Assembly: GCF_019331675.1 (NCBI RefSeq)
Contig: NZ_JAHBBJ010000012.1
Coordinates: forward strand, 1 to 64,000
From: Bifidobacterium miconisargentati
Lineage (GTDB): Bacteria > Actinomycetota > Actinomycetes > Actinomycetales > Bifidobacteriaceae
Length of the DNA stretch: 64,000 bases
Direction of reading: 5' to 3'
The first letter of the stretch is position 1; each line of letters opens with the position of its first letter. The notes beneath the pieces are model-generated. The model ran no database searches. It had not been told where the DNA came from and saw nothing but the letters and a program-made list of their open reading frames with translations. Below are positions 45,285-54,930 of the stretch, one piece after another. A program made the translations under genes and the position numbers.

Positions 45285-46128
45285 TCAAATGTCTTGTGAT
45301 CGCGAGCTCCAACGCTCTCCAGCCTCAGCACGCCGCTTTAACAGCGGTGCCAAATCTGACATTGAGAACTTTCCTTCTGCATCCTTATGCAATGCACCGC
45401 GCTTCGCCCATAAGCGGATCGTAGCCGTTGGTACTTTGATTCCGGCCTTTGCGCACTCTCTGCTTAACTCAGAGGCGGTTCCGGTGACCTCACTACTCGC
45501 CAATAGGTCGATAAGGCGGTCTCCGACTTCGCAGCGCAACTGCATCCGCCCGCACTCTTTGCACTCGCCAACCGGTGCACCCATGTTCAGCCCACGGCCC
45601 GCCACACACTGAACATGAGCCGATGAGGGACGAATCACGTTCCTTGTGGTTCACAATGGAGTCCACTTTCGCGGCAAGCGCTTCAAGCTTGCGAAGCCAC
45701 ATCATCACATCCTGGCGACGCGCCAAGCCCTCGGGGCTTCCTGCGATCCACGACGCTTGGAACTGAAGGCTCTCGCCAACGCTCATCACCTTGGCTGTGG
45801 TGCGACCACCAAAAAATGGGTCTGCAAACCCGATTCCATTCAGCTCTGAGCATCCACACGCACGAGCCGCGAGCCTCACTGTTTGCGCGCACTCGTTGAG
45901 CACATCCCATGCGGCCACGTTCACAGCAACGGGCGCGAATGGGCTTCTCGGACTGTGGCCGCGGCTTGGTGTCTTCCACTCGCGGAGTGCCAAGCCGTGG
46001 AGTGGAACCGCATTGACGGCGATGGTTTGAGCTGCCTTAGAGAGATGCGACATGCACTCTTTGCACAGCAACATGCCAGCTACGCGAGTCCGGCCATCGA
46101 GCATTGAGCATGTTTGCTTCACCGCCAT
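45285..46128 (-). pseudogene. Phage-type zinc-binding protein, frameshifted
   Basis: The first frame begins MAVKQTCSMLDGRTRVAG with CKECMSH (a possible first CxxC) and runs to SLIGSCSVCGG near 45606. The second frame then gives RGLNMGAPVGECKECGRMQL and a C-terminal part SELSRECAKAGIKVPTATIR, LWAKRGALHK that looks like a winged-helix DNA-binding tail. Removing one G in the GGCGGGCC run joins them into a product of about 280 residues. Similar proteins occur in actinobacterial phages and prophages; the function is not known. Confidence 0.55.
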
Positions 46129-46274
46129 GAGCCGTCTTTCTGCTTCAGATGCGAATCCAGCTCGAACGCTGTCTCAAACTTCAACCCACAGGCGCATGCC
46201 CATGTTTTCCGCCCCGATCCGCCATGCTTCCCTGAAACCCGCAAATGCCGGTTCAGGCCTGAATTCGGCACCAT
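46119..46274 (-). CDS. Small C2H2-like zinc-finger protein of phage type
   Basis: A frame of about 51 residues from ATG 46274 (MVPNSGLNRHLRV) containing TWACACGLKFETAFELDSHL: a CxC then His, like a single C2H2-like finger. It overlaps the following gene by ten bases, typical of phage operons. The frame is open up to 46346, but that would include a hairpin. No clear ribosome site; the call is weak. Confidence 0.4.
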   Translation of the reverse strand: MVPNSGLNRHLRVSGKHGGSGRKTWACACGLKFETAFELDSHLKQKDGSWR

Positions 46275-46310
46275 TTTGGAAGACCCAGTTGCCTCACTCA
46301 ATATAGACGC

Positions 46311-46352
46311 GCTCCCTTGAAAACGTTGGAATAAAGCCATTTTCAAGGGAGC
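46311..46352. terminator. Hairpin between trpE and the prophage remnant
   Basis: GCTCCCTTGAAAA (46311-46323) and TTTTCAAGGGAGC (46340-46352) form a perfect 13-bp stem around a 16-base loop, 16 bp past the trpE stop. It probably ends the hisF-hisI-trpE transcript. Confidence 0.65.
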
Positions 46353-46367
46353 GTATTGTCTTATTTA

Positions 46368-47924
46368 CTACAGTTCGCGCAGCTGGGCGGCGATCTGCAC
46401 GGCCTCCACGCTGGCCTCGGCCTTGTTGCGCGTCTCCTGCCATTCGGTGGCGGGCACGGAGTCGAGCACGATGCCGGCACCGGCCTGCACGCTCGCCTCA
46501 TGGTCGCGCAGGAACGCGGTGCGGATGGCGATGGCCATGTCCAGATTGCCGGAGAAGTCGAAGTAGCCCACGGTGCCGCCGTAGATGCCACGATCGGCGG
46601 GTTCCAGCTCATCGATGATCTCGATGGCGCGCGGCTTGGGGGCGCCGGAGAGCGTGCCGGCCGGGAACGCGGAGGTGAACACGTCGAACGCGGTCATGGA
46701 CGGGTTCACTCGACCGGTCACGGTGGAGCAGATATGCATGATATGGCTGAACCGCTTGATGTCCATAAGGGAGACGACCTCGACCGTGGTCGGATCGCAC
46801 ACGCGGCTCAGGTCGTTGCGGGCCAGGTCCACGAGCATGATGTGCTCGCTGCGTTCCTTCGGATCGGCCAGCAGCTCCTTGGCGAGCTTCTCGTCCTCCT
46901 CCGGGGTGGCGCCGCGCGGGCGGGAGCCTGCGATCGGGAAGGTCATGGCATGGCCGTTGTCCACCTTGATGAGGGTTTCCGGGCTGGAGCCGATCACGTT
47001 GAAGTCACGGCCCTGCGCGTCGGTGAGCGCCATGAAGTACATGTACGGGCTCGGGTTCAGGGTGCGCAGCACGCGGTACACGTCGAACGGGTCGGCGGGC
47101 GAATCGATGTCGAGTCGCTGGGAGATGACCACCTGGAACACGTCGCCGTCGATGATGTGGCGCTTGGCCTCCTCCACCGCATGCTCGTAATGGCTCTTCT
47201 CGGTGCGGAAGCGCAGTTCGGGCTGTTCGACCGTCTCGTCCAGCACGTTGACACGCGCCTCGCCCTGCGTGGGCGTGGCGGCGTCGCGCTGCATTTGGTC
47301 GAGTCGGGCCACGGCCTCGTTGTAGGCGGCATCCGCGCGGGTGGGCTTGTCGTCCACGTTCACCGCGTTGGCGATGAGCCATACGGAGCCGGATACATGG
47401 TCCACCACGGCGATGTCCGTGGCCAGGGCGAGCACGGTTTCCGGCTGACCGGTCTCGTTCGGCGCCTCGGCGCGCAGGGTGGGCTCCCAATGGCGGATCG
47501 CATCCCAGCCCACCGTGCCGACCAGACCGCTGGTCAGGTTCGGCAGACCCTCCACATGCGGGGCCTTCAGCGTCTTCAACGTGGCATGGGCCACTTCGAT
47601 CACGTCGCCGGTGCGTGGCACGCCCGCCGGCACCTTGCCGAGCCAGTCGGCCTGGCCGTCATGGGAACGCAGCTGGGCCATCGAGTTGACGCCGATGAAG
47701 CTGTATCGGCTCCAAGTGCCGCCGAATTCCGCCGATTCGAGAATGAACGTGCCGCTGCGGCCACCGGCGAGACGCTCGTAGAAGCCTACCGGCGTGAGCG
47801 AGTCGGCGAGCAGCCTGCGCACGATCGGAATCACACGGTATCCCTTATCGGCCAACTCGTGGAACTGTTCGCGGCTGGGCCAGGTGGCACCCCACTTCAG
47901 GTGCTTGACGCTGCATTCGCTCAT
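46368..47924 (-). CDS. trpE: Anthranilate synthase component I
   Basis: A 518-residue enzyme converting chorismate to anthranilate with ammonia from TrpG. The N-terminal part has ESAEFGGTWSRYSFIG, the Trp-feedback region. The C-terminal chorismate-binding domain has GDVFQVVISQR, PSPYMYFM, PIAGSRPRG, EHIMLVDLARND, TLSGAPKPRAIEIID and GGTVGYFDFSGN. AAGGAGGA sets the start at 47924. There is no trpG nearby. It is 41 bp after hisI, in the actinobacterial order hisF-hisI-trpE, so histidine and tryptophan synthesis are partly co-transcribed. Confidence 0.97.
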   Translation of the reverse strand: MSECSVKHLKWGATWPSREQFHELADKGYRVIPIVRRLLADSLTPVGFYERLAGGRSGTFILESAEFGGTWSRYSFIGVNSMAQLRSHDGQADWLGKVPAGVPRTGDVIEVAHATLKTLKAPHVEGLPNLTSGLVGTVGWDAIRHWEPTLRAEAPNETGQPETVLALATDIAVVDHVSGSVWLIANAVNVDDKPTRADAAYNEAVARLDQMQRDAATPTQGEARVNVLDETVEQPELRFRTEKSHYEHAVEEAKRHIIDGDVFQVVISQRLDIDSPADPFDVYRVLRTLNPSPYMYFMALTDAQGRDFNVIGSSPETLIKVDNGHAMTFPIAGSRPRGATPEEDEKLAKELLADPKERSEHIMLVDLARNDLSRVCDPTTVEVVSLMDIKRFSHIMHICSTVTGRVNPSMTAFDVFTSAFPAGTLSGAPKPRAIEIIDELEPADRGIYGGTVGYFDFSGNLDMAIAIRTAFLRDHEASVQAGAGIVLDSVPATEWQETRNKAEASVEAVQIAAQLREL

Positions 47925-47965
47925 ACGATCCTCCTTGGGAAAAGCTGTTCGGATGGGAAGCCGGC

Positions 47966-48376
47966 TCACTGGTCGGCGGGACGGTGGCCTTCGACCACGG
48001 GCAGCGGGCCGCCTTCGAGGAAACAGCTGCGCTTGCCGGTATGGCAGGCGGCGCCCACCTGGTCGACCTCCACCAGCAGCGCGTCGCCGTCGCAGTCGAG
48101 CGAGACGCCCTTGACGTATTGCACATGGCCGGACGTGTCGCCCTTGCGCCAGTATTCCTGGCGGGACCGGGACCAGAAGGTCACGCGGCCGGTGGTCAGG
48201 GTGCGACGCAGCGCCTCGTCGTTCATGTATCCGACCATCAGCACCTCACGGGTGTCGTACTGCTGGATCACGGCCGCGACCAGACCCTTGGAATCGCGCT
48301 TCAGTCGTTCCGCGATGCGCGGATCCAGGGTTTCGGAGTTGTCGTATGCGATGGTTTCGGTGGTTGTGTTCGTCAT
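47966..48376 (-). CDS. hisI: Phosphoribosyl-AMP cyclohydrolase
   Basis: A 136-residue zinc/magnesium enzyme of histidine synthesis that opens the purine ring of phosphoribosyl-AMP. Visible: [30 protein letters not shown](D)TSG, the metal-binding [20 protein letters not shown] (about residues 93-112) and TGKRSCF. Only the cyclohydrolase domain is present; there is no HisE fusion. AAGAGGAC precedes ATG 48376. It lies 32 bp after hisF. Confidence 0.96.
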   Translation of the reverse strand: MTNTTTETIAYDNSETLDPRIAERLKRDSKGLVAAVIQQYDTREVLMVGYMNDEALRRTLTTGRVTFWSRSRQEYWRKGDTSGHVQYVKGVSLDCDGDALLVEVDQVGAACHTGKRSCFLEGGPLPVVEGHRPADQ

Positions 48377-48408
48377 GTCCTCTTGCTTTTTCGTATGGTT
48401 GCTTCGTT

Positions 48409-49179
48409 TCAGCGCACGGTGTAGCCGTGCTTCTTGAGTTCGTCCTTGACGTCGGCGATGGTCATGATGCCGTAATGGAACACGGATGCGGCCAGCACGG
48501 CGTCCGCGCCGGCCTCGATGGCGGGCGGGAAGTCCTCGACCTTGCCGGCGCCGCCGGAGGCGATGATCGGGATCTTGACCTCCTTGCGCACGGCGCGGAT
48601 CATTTCCAGATCGAAGCCCTCCTGGGTGCCGTCGGCGTCCATGGAGTTGAGCAGGATCTCGCCTGCACCCAGTTCCTCGGCGCGCTTGACCCACCAGATG
48701 GCGTCGATGCCGGTGGATTTGCGGCCGCCCATGGTGGTGACCTCGAAACCGGACTGCGTGTGCTGCTCGCCCTTCTCACGGCGGGCGTCCACGGAAAGCA
48801 CGAGCACCTGGTTGCCGAAGCGGTCCGCCACGCGGCTGATAAGCGAGGGGTCGTTGATGGCTGCGGTGTTGACGCCGACCTTGTCCGCGCCGCAGCGCAG
48901 CAGGGAATCCACGTCCTCGGGCGTGCGCACGCCGCCGCCGACGGTCATGGGGATGAACACCTGCTCGGCGGTGCGCGAGACCACGTCGATCATGGTGCCG
49001 CGGTGCGAGCTGGATGCGGTCACGTCGAGGAAGGTGATCTCGTCGGCTCCCTGCCGGTAGTATTCGGCGGCCAGTTCCACGGGGTCGCCGGCATCCTTGA
49101 GGTTCTCGAAATGCACACCCTTCACCACACGACCGGCGTCAACGTCCAGGCACGGGATGACTCGTACCGCCAACGACAT
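48409..49179 (-). CDS. hisF: Imidazole glycerol phosphate synthase subunit HisF
   Basis: A 256-residue (beta/alpha)8 cyclase that uses ammonia from HisH to form imidazole glycerol phosphate and AICAR. Visible: [15 protein letters not shown] with the catalytic Asp-11 equivalent, [35 protein letters not shown], and catalytic Asp near MDADGTQEG. The second phosphate site is [13 protein letters not shown]. Standard length. GGGGAG precedes the ATG. First gene of hisF-hisI-trpE. Confidence 0.97.
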   Translation of the reverse strand: MSLAVRVIPCLDVDAGRVVKGVHFENLKDAGDPVELAAEYYRQGADEITFLDVTASSSHRGTMIDVVSRTAEQVFIPMTVGGGVRTPEDVDSLLRCGADKVGVNTAAINDPSLISRVADRFGNQVLVLSVDARREKGEQHTQSGFEVTTMGGRKSTGIDAIWWVKRAEELGAGEILLNSMDADGTQEGFDLEMIRAVRKEVKIPIIASGGAGKVEDFPPAIEAGADAVLAASVFHYGIMTIADVKDELKKHGYTVR

Positions 49180-49375
49180 GCTTCACTCCCCTGTTCGGCT
49201 TTGCAGATAACGCTCCTCAGCCTACCTATCTCCCGTTACATGGCCGCGGGCGTTTCTGGAATATGAGAATCGACGTGATTGCGCGCCCCGCGAACCATCG
49301 GCAAACGGCCGCGCTCAGGCGTGGACTGTGGGAGAATATGCGATGGAACCATCCGCCAATCCAAAGGAGGCTGTC

Positions 49376-49924
49376 ATGGCTGTGGAGAACAGCAAGGTAC
49401 TGATCATCGTGAACAACTGGGGCATCGAGGAGACCGAACTGACGCGCCCGCTGCGCGATCTCAAGGCCGCCGGCGCGCAGGTGACGCTCGCCGCCACCAC
49501 GTTGGATCCGTGCGAGACCGTGCAGCATGACCGCTACGAAGGCGAGACGCTGACCCCGGACGCCCGTCTGTCGGATGTGCAGGCCGCCGATTACGACCTG
49601 CTGGTGGTCCCTGGCGGCACCTGCAACGTGGATCGTATCCGCGTGAACGAGGACGCCATCGCCCTGGCCCAGGAGTTCGCCCATGAGGGCAAGCCGATCG
49701 CGGCCATCTGCCATGGCGCATGGCTGCTGGTGAACGCCGGGCTGATCGCCGGCAAGACGGCGGCCCCCTGCCGCTACATCGCGGCCGACATCGAGAACGC
49801 GGGCGGCCACTACGTGGACGAGCAGGTGCATGTGGACGACGCCAACGGCTTCTGCCTCATCACCTCCCGCAAGCCCGACGATCTGGACTACTTCGTGGGC
49901 GCGATCAAGGACGCACTGAAGTAA
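49376..49924 (+). CDS. DJ-1/PfpI family protein
   Basis: A 182-residue protein of the DJ-1/PfpI superfamily. The nucleophile elbow is AAICHGAW (Cys near 106, followed by the His of the PfpI triad), with Glu near 21 (GIEETEL). LLVVPGGTCNVDRIR is the typical preceding loop. Members act as proteases, glyoxalases or redox chaperones; which one applies cannot be told. AAAGGAGG sets the start at 49376. Single gene, followed by a large palindromic repeat. Confidence 0.9.
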   Translation: MAVENSKVLIIVNNWGIEETELTRPLRDLKAAGAQVTLAATTLDPCETVQHDRYEGETLTPDARLSDVQAADYDLLVVPGGTCNVDRIRVNEDAIALAQEFAHEGKPIAAICHGAWLLVNAGLIAGKTAAPCRYIAADIENAGGHYVDEQVHVDDANGFCLITSRKPDDLDYFVGAIKDALK

Positions 49925-49956
49925 AGGCGCCCCGCGAGCACGTCTCGTCACGGTAT

Positions 49957-50183
49957 GGAATCGGCCTTCGTCCGATGCTGTGTCTTCCGCAGCTTTGCTG
50001 CCGCTTCTCTCCTTCCGTCATCGGCTACGCCGATGACACCTCCCTCGTCAGAGGGAGGCTGGGCTATATGTCATAGTCCTTGGCTCCCTCTGACGAGGGA
50101 GCTCCCGGCGTAAGCCGGGTGAAGGAGAGAAGTAAGCAGCGAAAGCTGCGCAAAATCAGTAGCATCGGCCGAAGGCCGATTCC
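49957..50183. repeat. 227-bp imperfect palindrome between PfpI gene and rlmN
   Basis: The left arm begins GGAATCGGCCTTCG and ends near CCTCCCTCGTCAGAGGGAGG. The right arm begins GGCTCCCTCTGACGAGGGAG and ends GGCCGAAGGCCGATTCC. Smaller hairpins lie inside each arm (TCATCGG/CCGATGA and CCCGGCGTAAGCCGGG). The sequence can fold over its whole length. It has no reading frame and looks like a MITE. The stem CCCTC...GAGGG suggests kinship with the GGCTCCCCT family, but the arms differ. Confidence 0.8.
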
Positions 50184-50204
50184 TTTCCCCGCAAGTAGCG
50201 ATGC

Positions 50205-51374
50205 TCAGCGTTCCTTGGCGGCGAGCTGTCCGCAGGCGCCGTCGATGTCCTGGCCGCGGGTGTCGCGCAATGTGGCGGTGATGCCGGCGGCATGCAGAAT
50301 GTCCAGGAACCGCGCCTCGTCCTCGGGCTTGGAGGCCGTCCACTTGGAGCCTTCGATGGGGTTGAGCGGAATCGGATTCACATGCGCCCAGTTGTCGCCG
50401 TAATGGTTGAGCCGCTTGGCCAGCAGACGCGCATGCTCGGCCTGGTCGTTGATGCCGCGCATGAGCGCGTATTCGATGCTCACGCGGCGCTTGGACGCCA
50501 GCCAGTAGTCATGGGCGGCGTCCAGCACCTGTTCGGTGTTGAAACGCTTGTTCATCGGCACAAGCTCGTCGCGCAGCTCATCGCTCGGCGCGTGCAGCGA
50601 GACGGCCAATCGCACCGGGATGCCTTCGGCGGTGAGCTTCCTGATACCGGGCACCACGCCCACGGTGGATACGGTGATGTTGCGGGCGGAGATGCCGAAT
50701 CCCTCGGGCGGCATGGAGGAGATCTGGCGCACGGCGGACAGCACGGACCTGTAGTTGCCCATCGGCTCGCCCATGCCCATGAACACGATGTTGCTCAGGC
50801 GTCCGGGACCACCGGCCACTTCGCCGTCTCGCATCATTTTGGCGGCCACGCGCACCTGTTCCACGATCTCGCCCGCGGACATGTTGCGGGTCAGGCCGAG
50901 CTTGCCTGTGGCGCAGAACGGGCATCCCATGCCGCATCCCACCTGGGAGGAGATGCACAGCGTGGTGCGCGTCGGGTAACGCATGAGCACGGATTCGATG
51001 AGGGAGCCGTCGAACAGCTTCCACAGCGTCTTGATGGTGGTGCCCTGGTCAGCCACCTGGCGGGTGACCTCGGTGATGAGCTGCGGGAAGAACGCGGCCG
51101 CGGCGTCATCGCGCTTGGCGGCCGGGAAGTCGGTGAACTCGGCGGCGTTCACGTCGAAGTGGCCGTAGTAGTGGTTGGCCAGCTGCTTGACGCGGAACTT
51201 GGGCAGGCCCAGTTCGCCGGCGCGCTCGATGCGCTCCTCAGGGGTCATGTCCACGAAATGCAGCGGCGGCTTGCCTCGGCGGGCGTGGTCCTTGGACAGC
51301 ACGTCGCGGAAGGCTCCCGCGGTGCCGCCCGGGGTGATGCCGGTTTCCGGGGTGTCGGTTTCCTGATTGGTCAT
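50205..51374 (-). CDS. rlmN: Dual-specificity rRNA/tRNA methyltransferase RlmN
   Basis: A 389-residue radical SAM enzyme that methylates C2 of A2503 in 23S rRNA. The 4Fe-4S motif is CGMGCPFCATGKLG (CxxxCxxC, near residues 148-155). FMGMGEPMGNY, VSTVGVVPGI and LAVSLHAPSDELRDELVPMN are family hallmarks. The C-terminal catalytic Cys is in GACGQL. An N-terminal ~40-residue Thr/Gly-rich extension is present. ATG 51374 is chosen because upstream codons belong to no conserved part; the ribosome site is weak. It follows cdsA by 62 bp. Confidence 0.96.
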   Translation of the reverse strand: MTNQETDTPETGITPGGTAGAFRDVLSKDHARRGKPPLHFVDMTPEERIERAGELGLPKFRVKQLANHYYGHFDVNAAEFTDFPAAKRDDAAAAFFPQLITEVTRQVADQGTTIKTLWKLFDGSLIESVLMRYPTRTTLCISSQVGCGMGCPFCATGKLGLTRNMSAGEIVEQVRVAAKMMRDGEVAGGPGRLSNIVFMGMGEPMGNYRSVLSAVRQISSMPPEGFGISARNITVSTVGVVPGIRKLTAEGIPVRLAVSLHAPSDELRDELVPMNKRFNTEQVLDAAHDYWLASKRRVSIEYALMRGINDQAEHARLLAKRLNHYGDNWAHVNPIPLNPIEGSKWTASKPEDEARFLDILHAAGITATLRDTRGQDIDGACGQLAAKER

Positions 51375-51436
51375 GACGTTCGCTTCGCTCTCGAATCTTG
51401 CATTGATTGGTGACTGTCCTGCGACCGTCCGCCGCG

Positions 51437-52423
51437 TCACAGTCCGGTGACCCACAGCAGCGCGCAGGTGAACGGCGCGCTCATGAGGATGGAATCGACG
51501 CGGTCCATCACGCCGCCGTGGCCCTTGAGCAGGTGGCCCATGTCCTTGATGCCGATGTCCCTCTTGAGCATGGAGGCGCACAGGTCGCCGAAGGTGCCCA
51601 CCGCGCCGATGAGGATGCCGGCCACGATCGGCACCCACCAGCGGGTGGCCCAGGTGGCGGCGTCGTACGTGCAGGCGAACACGGCGAATGCGCCGGCCAT
51701 GGCGAACAGCATGGAGCCGATGAGGCCCTCCACCGATTTCTTCGGGGAGATGCGCGGGCTGAGCTTGTGCTTGCCGAGCCATGCGCCGGCGAACAGGCCG
51801 CCCGTGTCGGACAGGGCGGGCATGAACACCAGCATGATGGCGTGCGCGACGGGATGGCCGTTGAACGTGAGCGGGATGATGATGCAGCTTGCCAGCAGCG
51901 GGATGTACAGCACGGTGAGCACGGAGACGGCCACATGGCTCAGCCGTGAGTGGTGCTGCTCGCCGCCTTCATGGTTGAAGGACGATTCCAGACGGGCGCT
52001 GGCGTCCGTGTTGGAGAGCTTGCCGGCGACCGCCAGGGAAAGGCGGTTGCCGAAGCTGAGTTTGGCGCTGGCGGAAATCGCCACGAGGATGATCGAGACG
52101 ATGATGCTCAGCGACATCGTGATGAGATGGTACGGGGAATAGTAGGTGGCAAGGAGTGTGAGGGCCGAGCAGATCCAGAGCATGAGCACCGGAATGTGCA
52201 GTCCCACGGTGGCGAAATCGACCCTCAGCTCCCACAGCGCCAGAATCATGAACACCACGACCAACAGCACGAACAGGTCGATGCTGAACAGCAGGCAGCC
52301 GAGAATGATCGCGATGAGCATCACGGCCGTGCCGATGGCCTGTGGCATGTTGCGACCGGTTTTCTTGTTGATCTGGTCGAGGGTCTCCTCGGCCTCTGCG
52401 TGTAGTTGTTCGTTGCGTTCCAT
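51437..52423 (-). CDS. cdsA: Phosphatidate cytidylyltransferase
   Basis: A 328-residue multi-span membrane enzyme making CDP-diacylglycerol for phospholipid synthesis. The CDP-alcohol signature is in the C-terminal third: SPKKSVEGLIGS, GTFGDLCASMLKRDIGIKD (split at ~272-290) and GHGGVMDRVDSI. The N-terminal 25 residues are polar and probably cytoplasmic. It follows frr by 24 bp, in the conserved order rpsB-tsf-pyrH-frr-cdsA-rlmN. Confidence 0.96.
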   Translation of the reverse strand: MERNEQLHAEAEETLDQINKKTGRNMPQAIGTAVMLIAIILGCLLFSIDLFVLLVVVFMILALWELRVDFATVGLHIPVLMLWICSALTLLATYYSPYHLITMSLSIIVSIILVAISASAKLSFGNRLSLAVAGKLSNTDASARLESSFNHEGGEQHHSRLSHVAVSVLTVLYIPLLASCIIIPLTFNGHPVAHAIMLVFMPALSDTGGLFAGAWLGKHKLSPRISPKKSVEGLIGSMLFAMAGAFAVFACTYDAATWATRWWVPIVAGILIGAVGTFGDLCASMLKRDIGIKDMGHLLKGHGGVMDRVDSILMSAPFTCALLWVTGL

Positions 52424-52447
52424 AATGCTCCGTACCGGGTCCGGGAA

Positions 52448-52999
52448 TCAGACCTCCATGATCTCCTTCTGCTTGGTCTCCAGCAGGGCGTCGATTTCGT
52501 CGGTGATGGACTTGGTGACCTTGTCGAGGTCCTTGAGCAGGCGATCGCCCTCATCCTCGCCCATGTCGCCGTCCTTGACGGACTTGTCGATGGTTTCCTT
52601 GGTCTTGCGGCGGATGTTGCGCACGGCGACCTTGCCGTCCTCGGCCTTGCCCTTGGCGAGCTTGACGTATTCCTTGCGGCGGTCCTCGGTGAGCTCCGGC
52701 ATGGTCAGGCGGATGACGTTGCCGTCACGGTTCGGGCTGATGCCGAGATCGGAGTTGCGGATGGCCTTCTCCACGGCGGCGGCCTGGGAGGCGTCGAACG
52801 GGGTGACGGCCAGGGTGCGCGGCTCGGGGACGCCGATGGAGGCGACGGCCTTGATCGGGGTCGGGGCGCCGTAGTAGTCGACCATGATGCCGTTGAGCAG
52901 GGCCGGGTTGGCGCGACCGGTGCGGATGCCCGCGAAGTTCTCCTTGGTGTTTTCCACGGTCTTAGCCATCTGTTCCTTGGCCTGATCGATGAGGGACAT
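52448..52999 (-). CDS. frr: Ribosome recycling factor
   Basis: A 183-residue factor that splits post-termination ribosomes with EF-G. Visible: FAGIRTGRANPALL, YYGAPTPIKAVASI and VRNIRRKTKETIDK, all family-typical, with the three-helix bundle running to the end. AAAGGAG sets the start at ATG 52999; GTG 53005 is too near it. Second-to-third gene in the translation operon. Confidence 0.98.
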   Translation of the reverse strand: MSLIDQAKEQMAKTVENTKENFAGIRTGRANPALLNGIMVDYYGAPTPIKAVASIGVPEPRTLAVTPFDASQAAAVEKAIRNSDLGISPNRDGNVIRLTMPELTEDRRKEYVKLAKGKAEDGKVAVRNIRRKTKETIDKSVKDGDMGEDEGDRLLKDLDKVTKSITDEIDALLETKQKEIMEV

Positions 53000-53073
53000 G
53001 TTCACTCCTTTTGATTGGTGGTGTTCGTCTATGAACGCTTGGTATCTGATTGTAGGCGATTGCCGGAGGCGGC

Positions 53074-53814
53074 TCAGTCGGCCACGCGGGATTCGGCGGT
53101 GGAGACCAGCGTGCCGATCTCGTCGCCCAGCAGCGCGCGGGTGACGTTGCCCTGGCCTTCGAGGCCGAAGACGCGGATGCGCTTCTTGTTGTCGCGGGCC
53201 ATGGACAGCGCGGAGGCGTCCATGACGGCCAGGTTGTCCACGAGGGCGCGGTTGTAGCTCAGCGTCTCGAAGCGCTTGGCGTTCGGGTCCTTGCGCGGGT
53301 CGGCCGTGTACACGCCGTCCACGCCGTTCTTGCCCATAAGCACCTCGTCGCAGTGGATTTCCAGGGAACGCTGGATGGAGACGGTGTCCGTGGAGAAATA
53401 CGGCATACCGGCGCCGGCGCCGAAGATGACCACGCGGCCCTTCTCCAGATGACGGATGGCCTTGAGCGGAATGTACGGTTCGGCGACCTGTCCCATGGTG
53501 ATGGCGGTCTGCACACGGGTGGCCTGTCCCTCCTGCTCCAGGAAGTCCTGCAGCGCAAGGCAGTTCATCACAGTGCCGAGCATGCCCATGTAATCGCCGC
53601 GGGAGCGGTCGATGCCGGCCTGCTGCAGTTCGGCGCCGCGGAAGAAGTTGCCGCCGCCCACCACGATGGCCACCTGGACGCCCTGCTTGACGGCGGGGAC
53701 GATCTCCTCGGCGATGCGGCGGATCACCTGGGTGTCGATACCCACCTTGCCGCCGCCGAACGCCTCGCCGGAGAGCTTGAGCAGCACCCTGCGCGGCTTG
53801 TCCTGTTCAGTCAT
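53074..53814 (-). CDS. pyrH: Uridylate kinase
   Basis: A 246-residue hexameric UMP kinase of the amino-acid-kinase fold. Visible: [12 protein letters not shown] (residues 10-21), [21 protein letters not shown], and [33 protein letters not shown] (about 162-180) is the nucleotide-binding loop. AAGGAAAGGC precedes the ATG. It lies 74 bp upstream of frr. Confidence 0.98.
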   Translation of the reverse strand: MTEQDKPRRVLLKLSGEAFGGGKVGIDTQVIRRIAEEIVPAVKQGVQVAIVVGGGNFFRGAELQQAGIDRSRGDYMGMLGTVMNCLALQDFLEQEGQATRVQTAITMGQVAEPYIPLKAIRHLEKGRVVIFGAGAGMPYFSTDTVSIQRSLEIHCDEVLMGKNGVDGVYTADPRKDPNAKRFETLSYNRALVDNLAVMDASALSMARDNKKRIRVFGLEGQGNVTRALLGDEIGTLVSTAESRVAD

Positions 53815-53920
53815 GTTGTGCCTTTCCTTACAAAAACGACAAGTGCCTGAAAATATCCAGTAGATAAGCGTATCGGCTTACGACGACACCCCGATGCAGC
53901 GACACCCGGCACCATACGAA

Positions 53921-53953
53921 AAGCGCCACCCAACCTGAAGTTGGATGGCGCTT
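53921..53953 (-). terminator. Hairpin after tsf
   Basis: AAGCGCCA-C-CCAAC, loop CTGAA, GTTGG-A-TGGCGCTT: a 13-pair stem with one mismatch. On the minus strand TTCG follows. It lies between tsf and pyrH, so it ends or reduces the tsf transcript. Confidence 0.75.
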
Positions 53954-54042
53954 CCCCCCGTCCGACATGGCATGCCGTGCCGGGCGATCACGCTGGACGC
54001 ACTGGGTCAGACCGGTGCGGAAGCGAGCGAGTCCTTATAGAC

Positions 54043-54894
54043 TCACTCCTCCTCGCCCTTGCCGACCTCGATGCGCACGAAAGCGGTGGCGGAGCCGCCG
54101 ACTTCCTTGAACAGGTCGCCCACGGTCTTGGACGGATCCTTGACGAACGGCTGCTCGAGCAGCACGACTTCCTTGAAGAAGGCGTTGAGACGGCCCTCGA
54201 CGATCTTCGGAACGATCTTCTCCGGCTTGCCTTCGGCCAGGGACTTCTCGGTGGCCACGCGACGCTCGGACTCGACGACCTCGGCCGGGACGTCCTCGCG
54301 GGTCAGCCACTTGGCGCCCATGGCGGAGATCTGCAGGGCGGCCTCGTGGGCCACGGCGGCGCCGGCCTTGTCGGTGGCGATCATGGCCACGATGCTCGGC
54401 GGCATCTCGGCGGACTTCTTGTGGGCGTAGATCTCGACGTGCTCGCCGGAGACCTTGGCGTACTGGCCGACCTTGACGTGCTCGCCGAACAGGGCGGCGG
54501 CTTCCTCGATGGCCACCTTGACGGTGGAATCGCCGGCCTTGGCCTCCAGCAGCTCCTCGGCGGAGTTGGCGTCGGCTTCCACGGCGTAGCCGAGGATCTC
54601 CTCGGAGAACTCCACGAACTTCGGGGTCTTGGCCACGAAGTCGGTCTCGGAGTTCAGCTCGACGGCGTAACCAGTCTCGCCGTTGGCGCCCTCGACGACC
54701 TTGGAGGCGATGGTGCCTTCCTGGGCCTTGCGGCCTTCACGCTTGCCGGCCGCGGCGATGCCCTTGGCGCGGATGATTTCCTTGGCGCGGGCGACGTCAC
54801 CCTCGGCCTCGGTCAGGGCCTTCTTGACGTCGAGCATGCCGGCGCCGGTGTCTTCACGAACCTGCTTGATCAGTGCGGCGGTAATTGCTGCCAT
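54043..54894 (-). CDS. tsf: Elongation factor Ts
   Basis: A 283-residue nucleotide-exchange factor for EF-Tu. The N-terminal UBA-like domain has ALIKQVREDTGAGMLDVKKAL and the core shows the TDFVAKTPKF stretch (about residue 82). Codon use is strongly biased, as expected. AAGGAGAAAAATC sets the start at 54894. Behind rpsB, with a hairpin between them. Confidence 0.97.
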   Translation of the reverse strand: MAAITAALIKQVREDTGAGMLDVKKALTEAEGDVARAKEIIRAKGIAAAGKREGRKAQEGTIASKVVEGANGETGYAVELNSETDFVAKTPKFVEFSEEILGYAVEADANSAEELLEAKAGDSTVKVAIEEAAALFGEHVKVGQYAKVSGEHVEIYAHKKSAEMPPSIVAMIATDKAGAAVAHEAALQISAMGAKWLTREDVPAEVVESERRVATEKSLAEGKPEKIVPKIVEGRLNAFFKEVVLLEQPFVKDPSKTVGDLFKEVGGSATAFVRIEVGKGEEE

Positions 54895-54930
54895 TGATTT
54901 TTCTCCTTGAGAATATTGCTTACCCAAAAA

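Noticed and set aside
46356..48437. A 693-codon frame opposite trpE-hisI
   Set aside because: It spans two real genes on the other strand and has shadow-like composition.
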